The notes below the pieces were generated by a model. It was not told where the DNA came from and did not search any database. It saw nothing but the letters and a program-made list of their open reading frames with translations. A stretch of 5,080 nt of DNA from Proteobacteria bacterium UBA6522. GTDB lineage: Bacteria > Pseudomonadota > Gammaproteobacteria > Steroidobacterales > Rariloculaceae. The stretch is taken from NCBI GenBank assembly GCA_002434915.1, contig DJLG01000132.1, positions 2,226 to 7,305 on the forward strand. Direction: 5' to 3'. The number at the start of each line of letters is the position of its first letter. Position 1 is the first letter of the stretch. Below, in pieces: positions 1 through 5,080 of this stretch. Position numbers and translations under genes: made by a program.

Positions 1-29
1 AGCTGCTCTACCAGCTGAGCTATACCGGC
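1..29 (-). tRNA. 5' part of a tRNA, probably tRNA-Thr(UGU); cut by the window edge
   Basis: The minus strand reading from position 29 gives 29 nt with the layout of a tRNA 5' half: 7-nt acceptor strand GCCGGTA, TA linker, D stem GCTC, 8-nt D loop AGCTGGTA, paired D stem GAGC, A26, then GCT as the start of the anticodon stem. The anticodon, T arm and 3' end lie outside the window, so the identity cannot be read directly. Threonine (UGU) is inferred from resemblance to gammaproteobacterial tRNA-Thr and from position: in E. coli a tRNA-Thr is the first gene of the tRNA cluster that follows birA and the pantothenate kinase gene and precedes tufB. The tRNA starts only 18 nt after the stop codon of the upstream coding gene. 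Confidence 0.88.
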
Positions 30-46
30 ACGTTTTTATCAAATAA

Positions 47-74
47 ATTATTCTGGCTTTCTGGCACGTAACAA
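47..74 (-). promoter_or_regulatory. Candidate sigma-70 promoter for the tRNA cluster
   Basis: On the minus strand there is a -35-like TTGTTA (69-74, 4 of 6 matches), a 16-nt spacer, and a -10-like AATAAT (47-52, 5 of 6 matches). Transcription would start near position 40, about 10 nt before the mature tRNA 5' end, which is a sensible leader for a tRNA operon. The -10 hexamer overlaps the stop codon (48-50) of the upstream gene. The region after the -10 is AT-rich (TTATTTG) rather than the GC-rich discriminator expected of a stringently controlled stable-RNA promoter, which weakens the call. Found by eye; such hexamer pairs occur by chance. Confidence 0.35.
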
Positions 75-806
75 CATCCGGTCTGTATTGTAACGAATTG
101 CTGGATCCCTGATTCCCAGAGAGTGATCATCAGATGTATTTTCTAGAATATCTGATACTCCGTCTATAACAAATCCAGCCGAAGTCAAAAGTTGTTGCGC
201 CTTCAATTCGCTCATACGGTGCAAATCTGTATTGTTTTGCTCTACGGCACCGACATGATCAATGACACCTAAAATCCCCCCAGGAGCTAATGCGTCATAG
301 ATGCCTGTAAGGAAAGCAAGTCCCGTCTCGTCCCCGCGATTAGCATAATCATGGAGATTAAGCGCAGTAAATGCTGCATCTGCCTGCATTGGTAATTCAA
401 TGTTAAGGCGTGGATCAAACATCTCTGTTCCAAGCGTGTAGATGACCTCTACATTACCAAGGCGAGCTGCTCTGAGTTCTGGTGCCTCACCAAGTCTCTC
501 CCTGAACCCTTCAGGGTTCTGAGCATAGACCATCCCATCAGACCCGACAGCCGCCGACAACAGTTCGGTATACCACCCCCCACCTGCAAATATTTCCAAG
601 ACTGTCATACCAGCTTCAATACCCACAAACTCCATAACCTGAGCTGGTTTTCTGGAAACGTCTCGCTCTTTCTCTTCAGCCGAACGGTTAGGTGAGGCAA
701 GCGCTTCACTGAATCCTTCTGCAAATTCGCCAAGTACTGTTGTCGAAAAACCTGTGGCTAAAATAAACCCTGTTAGCAAGCATCCCGCTCTATTAGAAAC
801 CGTCAT
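48..806 (-). CDS. Predicted exported class I SAM-dependent methyltransferase-like protein
   Basis: A 252-residue protein resembling the uncharacterised 'predicted methyltransferase' family (COG4798-like, recalled from family features). Residues 1-26 look like a Sec signal peptide: a short polar start with R6, a hydrophobic stretch at about 9-25, and a possible cleavage site after VLG26. The mature part begins with a helical region (residues 40-60). A glycine-rich SAM-binding motif I follows (VLEIFAGGGWYTELL, 69-83), with E71 where many relatives have D. Further family-like elements are VYAQNP (93-98), NLHDYAN (150-156), LAPGGILGVIDH (173-184), LHR (195-197) and a C-terminal SDILEN...DDH segment (218-228). 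The ATG start is supported by a good Shine-Dalgarno sequence 8 nt upstream and by the signal peptide starting there. The substrate is unknown. The gene lies 44 bp after coaX and 18 bp before the tRNA. Methyltransferase-like fold is fairly sure; activity and location are inference. Confidence 0.85.
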   Translation of the reverse strand: MTVSNRAGCLLTGFILATGFSTTVLGEFAEGFSEALASPNRSAEEKERDVSRKPAQVMEFVGIEAGMTVLEIFAGGGWYTELLSAAVGSDGMVYAQNPEGFRERLGEAPELRAARLGNVEVIYTLGTEMFDPRLNIELPMQADAAFTALNLHDYANRGDETGLAFLTGIYDALAPGGILGVIDHVGAVEQNNTDLHRMSELKAQQLLTSAGFVIDGVSDILENTSDDHSLGIRDPAIRYNTDRMLLRARKPE

Positions 807-814
807 GCTTTTTA

Positions 815-820
815 CCCCTT
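815..820 (-). promoter_or_regulatory. Shine-Dalgarno site of the methyltransferase-like gene
   Basis: The minus strand reads AAGGGG, followed by 8 nt and the ATG at 804-806. It is the clearest ribosome binding site in the window and supports the chosen start, and so the presence of the signal peptide. It lies in a very AT-rich 44-bp spacer after coaX. Confidence 0.7.
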
Positions 821-850
821 TTAAAATAAATTAAAACAAAAAATCTCATA

Positions 851-1606
851 TCAATTTTCTGCAACAATAAAAGTAAGCCCCTCAAGTACCAGGTTTGGAC
901 GGTACTGTGCACGCGTTTCCAACCAACTGCTAAGAATTAACGCATTACCACCTGTTATATAAACAGTAGGAGATTCCCTAATCTCAGCAGAGACAGTCGA
1001 TAGGGCTCGATCTACTGCACTAGCTATGCTCAACATCGTACCATTAGCTACTGCCATTTTTGTATTACTACCCAATATCTCAAGCCCTGAAGATACATCA
1101 GGCGTTAAATTGATCTTGCCAATATTACCTGTCTCATTATTAAGGGCAGAATAAACAAGATCTGGACCAGCCATAATCAATCCACCAAGATGTTGGCCTT
1201 TAGCATTAACCATATCCAAAGTCACGGTTGTACCAGCATCAATTACAGCAAACGCCCCTTTTTCTAATCTATGGGCAGCTATTAGAGCAACCCAACGATC
1301 AGCACCTAGTTTTGATGGGTCTGAATATACAGAGGAAATACCATGCTCTTGCTTATCAGGAGTCACAAACTCAGGACTAATACCCCATCGCTCAGTACAA
1401 ACTGATACCAAAGCAAGCTCATGGCTTTTGCCAGCCACATTTGTTGCCATAACCTGAGAAATATCTGAAGGCAGTGCTTCGCCTATGACATGGAAAGCAT
1501 CTATAGAGGTTTGACAATGAACGGTATCGCCAACAGCATCAAGACTAGGTTCATCTAAACATACCCACTTGATTCTCGAATTTCCAATGTCAACTAACAA
1601 TATCAT
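851..1606 (-). CDS. coaX: Type III pantothenate kinase
   Basis: Catalyses ATP-dependent phosphorylation of pantothenate to 4'-phosphopantothenate, the first step of CoA synthesis, in the cytoplasm. CoaX enzymes belong to the acetate kinase/Hsp70/actin (ASKHA) fold and typically need a monovalent cation. The 251-residue length is normal for the family. Motifs visible in order: phosphate-1 loop DIGNSRIKW (6-14); GADRW (101-105), whose D103 corresponds to the proposed catalytic base; phosphate-2 motif DAGTTVTLD (123-131); the pantothenate-pocket segment GGLIMAG (141-147), where the usual proline before the last glycine is alanine; and the adenosine motif TGGNA (218-222). Its ATG overlaps the birA stop codon as ATGA, and no strong ribosome binding site is obvious, so translational coupling to birA is likely. 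The place after birA and before a tRNA-Thr-like gene is where E. coli has the unrelated coaA, and where Pseudomonas has coaX. Confidence 0.96.
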   Translation of the reverse strand: MILLVDIGNSRIKWVCLDEPSLDAVGDTVHCQTSIDAFHVIGEALPSDISQVMATNVAGKSHELALVSVCTERWGISPEFVTPDKQEHGISSVYSDPSKLGADRWVALIAAHRLEKGAFAVIDAGTTVTLDMVNAKGQHLGGLIMAGPDLVYSALNNETGNIGKINLTPDVSSGLEILGSNTKMAVANGTMLSIASAVDRALSTVSAEIRESPTVYITGGNALILSSWLETRAQYRPNLVLEGLTFIVAEN

Positions 1607-2583
1607 GATGATCTCAAACTAACCTCACCAGAAATAACACGACGAACGCTTGAGCCAGTTTTCAATACAAGCGCTCCGTCTAAATCTACTGTAACAACAG
1701 TACCAGACAATTCTGAGCTGCCATTCGATAAGACAACCTCACGGCCATTCAGGTAATGTGCAGAAATAAATTCTTCATGATGTGACTCAAACCCAAACGA
1801 ACCATAGGACTTTAGAGTTGCAAAAAAATCCTCGATAAGACGGCTAGCTAACTCATTTTTAATAAACTGTCGTTTCACCATTGAGTTCATATCAATTGCG
1901 CCTTCCGGCCAATCACATATTTTTTTTAAATAAGTTGGATCAATTGATACATTGACACCAATACCAACAATTACATGCAAAGCATTTTCATTTTCACCAG
2001 AAGTTTCAATCAGAATGCCTCCTAGCTTTTGATCTTCCCAAACCAGGTCATTTGGCCACTTTACTAAGGGATAACAGCCTGTAAGTTCACCAATAACTCG
2101 TCTTGCTACCACCGCCACCGAAAGACTAAGTGCAGAAATGTTCTGGGGTAGCTCATTGAATAACCAACCTACAGATAAGCACAGCCCACCACCAAATGGA
2201 ACGTTCCATTTTTTTCCATGCCTGCCACGACCGGCTGACTGGTACTCAGCCAAACATACTGTCATTTTACTCGGGTCTGGTATAGGCGCATTAAGAAGAT
2301 ATGTATTTGTAGAATCAAGCGCCGGAAAAACCTCAAGCCTATGAATTCTATCTGCTGTAGAAACTTTTAGATTATTAGAAATTTTTTGTACATCAAGAAA
2401 ATCAATCGGGCAACATAACTGATAGTGTTGATGACTACTGGATTCAACTTTAATTCCTAACTGCCGAAGCTTATGAATGTATTTTGATAACATCGGGGCC
2501 GGCAGACCAAGGCTCTTAACAAGTTCCTTTTCAGAATGGGCTCTACCATCCGCAAGTAACTTTAAGGTTTCTAGTTGCAGCAT
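1603..2583 (-). CDS. birA: Bifunctional biotin--[acetyl-CoA-carboxylase] ligase / biotin operon repressor
   Basis: Activates biotin with ATP to biotinyl-5'-AMP and transfers it to the lysine of biotin carboxyl carrier protein (AccB). The 326-residue length fits the two-function E. coli-type enzyme (about 320). An N-terminal winged helix-turn-helix at about residues 1-56 indicates DNA binding, so repression of biotin genes is likely, though no operator is visible here. The catalytic domain shows DSTNTYL (90-96), the biotinyl-AMP loop GRGRHGKKW (118-126), VKWPNDL (174-180), KLGGILIE (187-194, K187 matching E. coli K183) and VIVGIGVNV (204-212). A C-terminal SH3-like domain covers about 278-326. 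The start follows the plsY stop by 19 bp, and the upstream ribosome binding site is weak. The 3' end overlaps coaX by 4 bp. A run of eight A residues in the coding strand (1920-1927) covers codons 219-222. Function is secure; the repressor role is inferred from the HTH. Confidence 0.97.
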   Translation of the reverse strand: MLQLETLKLLADGRAHSEKELVKSLGLPAPMLSKYIHKLRQLGIKVESSSHQHYQLCCPIDFLDVQKISNNLKVSTADRIHRLEVFPALDSTNTYLLNAPIPDPSKMTVCLAEYQSAGRGRHGKKWNVPFGGGLCLSVGWLFNELPQNISALSLSVAVVARRVIGELTGCYPLVKWPNDLVWEDQKLGGILIETSGENENALHVIVGIGVNVSIDPTYLKKICDWPEGAIDMNSMVKRQFIKNELASRLIEDFFATLKSYGSFGFESHHEEFISAHYLNGREVVLSNGSSELSGTVVTVDLDGALVLKTGSSVRRVISGEVSLRSS

Positions 2584-2602
2584 CTGCTCATCGATATCTT
2601 CG

Positions 2603-3241
2603 TTATTTTCCGAAACGAACCATCTCCAAACGAGTCTCAGTACCTTGAAGCATCCGTTTTATATTTTCTCGATGTGTATAAACAATTAATACTGCAACTA
2701 TCAAAGAAAAAATAAATAACTCAATCTGAGCAGGAAGTCTTGTCAGTGCTATATAGACAGATACACCAATAGAAACACTCATAGTTGAAAGTCCAACATA
2801 GCGTGTTAACAAAATGATAGACAACCAAATGGCTACTGCTGGAAGCGCAATTACCGGTTCAAGCACACAAATGACACCCGCTGCTGTTGCGCCCCCCTTC
2901 CCACCTCGGAAATCATGCCATATCGGATAAACATGCCCTAAAATCGCCCCTAATCCTACCGCAACAAGCAAAAGTTCATGACTAAGATGGGGATCTAATC
3001 CTATAGCTGGTACCTCAAACCCAGGCAACAACAACACACAAATAATGCCCTTACCAACATCAATCAACATAACCCAAAAAGCAAATGCTTTGCCTTGGGT
3101 TCGCAAGGCATTTGTTCCGCCTGCATTCTCACTACCCAACTTACGAATATCGACCCCACCTCGAACCTGGCCCACAACAAGGCTGCCTAGAACAGATCCA
3201 AGCAAATAAGCAATAGTGAACTTCAAACCGAGCTCAATCAT
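2603..3241 (-). CDS. plsY: Acyl-phosphate:glycerol-3-phosphate acyltransferase
   Basis: Inner-membrane enzyme that transfers the acyl group of acyl-phosphate (made by PlsX) to position 1 of glycerol-3-phosphate, giving lysophosphatidic acid for phospholipid synthesis. The 212 residues are typical. All three conserved PlsY cytoplasmic motifs are present: motif 1 GSENAGGTNALRTQGK (36-51), with S37, N39, G41, T43, N44 and R47; motif 2 GHVYPIWHDFRGGKGGAT (102-119), the glycine-rich glycerol-phosphate loop; and motif 3 HRENIKRMLQGTE (190-202). Hydrophobic segments at about 5-24, 53-73, 85-106, 123-147, 150-167 and 173-189 fit a multi-spanning membrane protein. The start is the first ATG of the open frame and places the first membrane segment at the N-terminus. 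The ribosome binding site is poor (AAAGAG about 12 nt upstream). It lies 19 bp before birA. PlsY is more often next to tsaD or folB in gammaproteobacteria, so this neighbourhood is less usual. Confidence 0.97.
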   Translation of the reverse strand: MIELGLKFTIAYLLGSVLGSLVVGQVRGGVDIRKLGSENAGGTNALRTQGKAFAFWVMLIDVGKGIICVLLLPGFEVPAIGLDPHLSHELLLVAVGLGAILGHVYPIWHDFRGGKGGATAAGVICVLEPVIALPAVAIWLSIILLTRYVGLSTMSVSIGVSVYIALTRLPAQIELFIFSLIVAVLIVYTHRENIKRMLQGTETRLEMVRFGK

Positions 3242-3271
3242 ATTTATGGAATACTCTTTGAATTAAACTGG

Positions 3272-3298
3272 ATTCTATCACCGGCTATTGACTGTCAG
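3272..3298 (-). promoter_or_regulatory. Weak candidate promoter upstream of plsY
   Basis: The 99-bp spacer between the peptidase gene and plsY is the longest in the window. On the minus strand it holds CTGACA (3293-3298, 5 of 6 to the -35 consensus) and TAGAAT (3272-3277, 5 of 6 to the -10 consensus). The 15-nt gap between them is shorter than the preferred 16-18. Transcription would start near 3265, about 24 nt before the plsY ATG. No hairpin with a T run is apparent in the spacer, so readthrough from the peptidase gene is also possible. Confidence 0.3.
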
Positions 3299-3340
3299 GC
3301 GGCTTTCCCTAAGAAGATTAAGTGGAAATCTATTAAAGCA

Positions 3341-5080
3341 TTAATTACCAATCCAGGATTTTCGACGATCAACTGCCTCATCACCTGATTCATTGTTAAA
3401 GCGAAGAATACAAGTATGCTTAAATCCTTCAACTAAAGTAACGTCAAATTCTTTCAATTCATCATCTCTGAAGACCGCAACTGAAACTGTTTCACCTGCA
3501 TTAAAACGCTCAAGTCGCCTGGACATGTCAGACTGATCAATGCGAAGTCCGCCTAATGCAATTAAAACGTCTCCTGGATTCAAACCGGCTTGATCAGCTG
3601 GTCCATCATGTATTACTTCCGTGATCTCTAGGCCCTTCATGCTTAGCTTGGCACACACACCAAGGTCCAGTTTTTGATGGTTTTCTTTACGTGGCAGATC
3701 AGTCACATCGCCATCACTTTCATGTCGAAGCTGAAAATCGATAGCAAACTCTTTCATTAATGGTTGCAGAGGTATGTCTTTTGTCCCACGGATACTAGTA
3801 TCAAAAAAATCAGTGAGGTTAAGACCACTGATTTCCTGGCTGAGGATTTCGAACTCATCTTCTGCAAGGCCTACCTCATTATGCCCAAAACGCTCCCATA
3901 AAACCTGCATGATTTGATCAAGAGTAGAAGAGGATTCCTTACGGAGGGTTAAATCCAGTGCTAGCGCTACTAAGGCGCCTTTGCTGTAATAACTTATAGT
4001 TGCATTCCTTGAATTTACATCTGGCTTATACAACTTGTCCCAAGCATCAAAACTTGCATCGGCAAGACTCTGAGTAAACCGGCCGGGTGACCGATAAACA
4101 CGCGTGAGTAGCTGTCCCAGTCGAACTAGATATTCATCTGTATTAATTAATTTACTACGCAATAACATTAAATCTTGATAGTAGGACGTAATACCCTCAA
4201 ATACCCACATTAGCTGCGTGTGCGTTCGCTGATCCAGGCGATAGGGAATAAAAGCTTTAGGCTTAATGCGTTTCACATTCCAAGCGTGAAAATATTCATG
4301 GCTACACAGACTCAAGAAGCGTTGATAGTCTTTTGATACCCCGGCCTGACCATTTTTTGGTAAATCATCTCTGCAAAATATCAAACTAGAAGAAGCACGA
4401 TGCTCCAAACCCCCATATCCATTTCCCACCGCTAGGCCCAGAAACAGGTAGTTTTTGAAAGGAGGCGGCGCCCCAAAAAAATCAATATGCGCCTCACAAA
4501 GGAGCTTTAGATCTTCAGCAAGACGCTTTTTATCAGCATGGTGAAGTCCCGCAATTACTAGTCGATGCGGTATATCAGCAGCCTCAAAAGTAATTTCTGA
4601 GTGCTCGCTGAGCTCCATAGGATGGTCAATTAATTCATCATAATTAGTAGCTTCATATGTACCAAACCCTGCATCATTAATTTTGTCTGAGCGCATAGCT
4701 GTAGCGACCCGCCAATTTTTGCAGCGAACATCTTTAGGTTTTATAAGTCGTACCTGAGAAGTGGTCTGTTCTCTACCGCTCACGCTAAGAAACAGACAGG
4801 TACCGTTAAAAAATCCTCTGCTTGCATCTAAAAAAGCACCTCGCACAGAAGTATCAAAAGCAAAAACCTCCATAGTAACAGTCAACTTTCTCCCAGAATT
4901 TCGACAAATCCATGTATTTTTAGAGAGTTTTTCCAACTCCACCGGGCCATCCTCATCCTCCGCATAAATAGTAGTGACATGGCGAGCAAATTCTCTGAGC
5001 AGATAGCTACCGGGAATCCACGAAGGCATAGATAAAAACTGTTCTTGATCTGGATTGGGCACATGACACTGCACCTCAAA
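3341..5080 (-). CDS. M61-family (glycyl aminopeptidase-like) metallopeptidase with PDZ domain; 5' end outside the window
   Basis: The frame stays open to the window edge (579 codons visible). A GTG at 5072-5074 is an in-frame internal codon rather than a convincing start, because residues before it (F-E) continue and family members usually have some 15-25 more N-terminal residues. Counting from that GTG, residues 1-170 form the N-terminal beta-rich domain, beginning with the family-typical PSWIPGSYLLREFARH (17-32). The gluzincin catalytic domain has GGLEHR (221-226), the zinc-binding helix HEYFHAWNVKRIKP (259-272, H259 and H263 with E260) and the downstream zinc-ligand candidate E293 in VFEG. 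SFDAW (341-345) and SYYSKGALVALALD (361-374) are also family-like. A PDZ domain spans about 480-550, including GPADQAGLNPGDVL (491-504). Such enzymes are usually annotated as aminopeptidases releasing N-terminal glycine or small residues; the real substrate here is unknown. A signal peptide cannot be judged. It lies 99 bp upstream of plsY in the same direction, and no shared pathway is evident. Confidence 0.93.
   Translation of the reverse strand, partial: FEVQCHVPNPDQEQFLSMPSWIPGSYLLREFARHVTTIYAEDEDGPVELEKLSKNTWICRNSGRKLTVTMEVFAFDTSVRGAFLDASRGFFNGTCLFLSVSGREQTTSQVRLIKPKDVRCKNWRVATAMRSDKINDAGFGTYEATNYDELIDHPMELSEHSEITFEAADIPHRLVIAGLHHADKKRLAEDLKLLCEAHIDFFGAPPPFKNYLFLGLAVGNGYGGLEHRASSSLIFCRDDLPKNGQAGVSKDYQRFLSLCSHEYFHAWNVKRIKPKAFIPYRLDQRTHTQLMWVFEGITSYYQDLMLLRSKLINTDEYLVRLGQLLTRVYRSPGRFTQSLADASFDAWDKLYKPDVNSRNATISYYSKGALVALALDLTLRKESSSTLDQIMQVLWERFGHNEVGLAEDEFEILSQEISGLNLTDFFDTSIRGTKDIPLQPLMKEFAIDFQLRHESDGDVTDLPRKENHQKLDLGVCAKLSMKGLEITEVIHDGPADQAGLNPGDVLIALGGLRIDQSDMSRRLERFNAGETVSVAVFRDDELKEFDVTLVEGFKHTCILRFNNESGDEAVDRRKSWIGN

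Noticed and set aside
1..22. Near-palindromic AGCT...AGCT sequence at the left edge as a regulatory inverted repeat
   Set aside because: It is explained by the D arm and anticodon-stem start of the tRNA.
778..806. Cysteine at residue 9 of the methyltransferase-like protein as a lipoprotein site
   Set aside because: The residues before it (N-R-A-G) lack the hydrophobic stretch and leucine of a lipobox. The hydrophobic core comes after the cysteine, as in an ordinary signal peptide.
825..854. TTGATA-18-TTTATT promoter-like pair on the minus strand between coaX and the methyltransferase-like gene
   Set aside because: The implied start near 818 would fall within the Shine-Dalgarno site (815-820), leaving no usable leader. 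The region is simply AT-rich, so chance hexamers are expected.
838..862. T run after an AAAAT/ATTTT inverted repeat at the end of coaX, resembling a terminator
   Set aside because: The stem would be five A-T pairs only, with no GC content, too weak for a rho-independent terminator.
2138..2344. Plus-strand open frame of 68 codons inside birA
   Set aside because: It is antisense to a well-conserved catalytic domain, has no recognisable motif or ribosome binding site, and fits a shadow frame.
2477..2689. Plus-strand open frame of 70 codons across the birA/plsY junction
   Set aside because: It runs antisense to two clear genes, is low-complexity serine-rich sequence, and has no supporting start signal.
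4761..5079. Short open frames on both strands within the peptidase gene (4761-4967 plus, 4882-5079 minus)
   Set aside because: Both overlap the conserved N-terminal domain of the M61 peptidase in other frames and show no independent coding features.

Overview
The window looks like ordinary chromosomal housekeeping DNA from a moderately AT-rich gammaproteobacterium. The strongest clue is gene order. Read on the minus strand, birA and a pantothenate kinase gene lie just upstream of a tRNA whose visible 5' half fits tRNA-Thr. This matches the gammaproteobacterial order birA - coaA/coaX - tRNA cluster - tuf - secE - nusG. No genus can be named from the sequence alone.

All genes are on the minus strand, so transcription runs from high to low coordinates. 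At the right edge is a large M61-family (glycyl aminopeptidase-like) metallopeptidase with a PDZ domain; its true start lies beyond the window. A 99-bp spacer with a possible weak promoter follows. Then come plsY (acyl-phosphate:glycerol-3-phosphate acyltransferase), birA (biotin ligase with repressor HTH), coaX (type III pantothenate kinase), and a predicted exported SAM-methyltransferase-like protein. At the left edge is the 5' half of a tRNA. The gaps are 19 bp (plsY/birA), a 4-bp ATGA overlap (birA/coaX), 44 bp (coaX/methyltransferase) and 18 bp (methyltransferase/tRNA). No convincing rho-independent terminator was seen between them, so plsY to tRNA could be one transcription unit.

Three of the genes serve connected steps of membrane lipid supply. 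BirA biotinylates acetyl-CoA carboxylase, CoaX starts CoA (and hence ACP cofactor) synthesis, and PlsY makes lysophosphatidic acid. The methyltransferase-like gene has no known link to these and is the least expected member. I found no new defence, mobile or otherwise undescribed system. The points worth a second look are the exported methyltransferase-like protein, a possible tRNA promoter inside the end of its gene, and an A8 slippery run in birA. No gene-free stretch longer than 300 bases exists.
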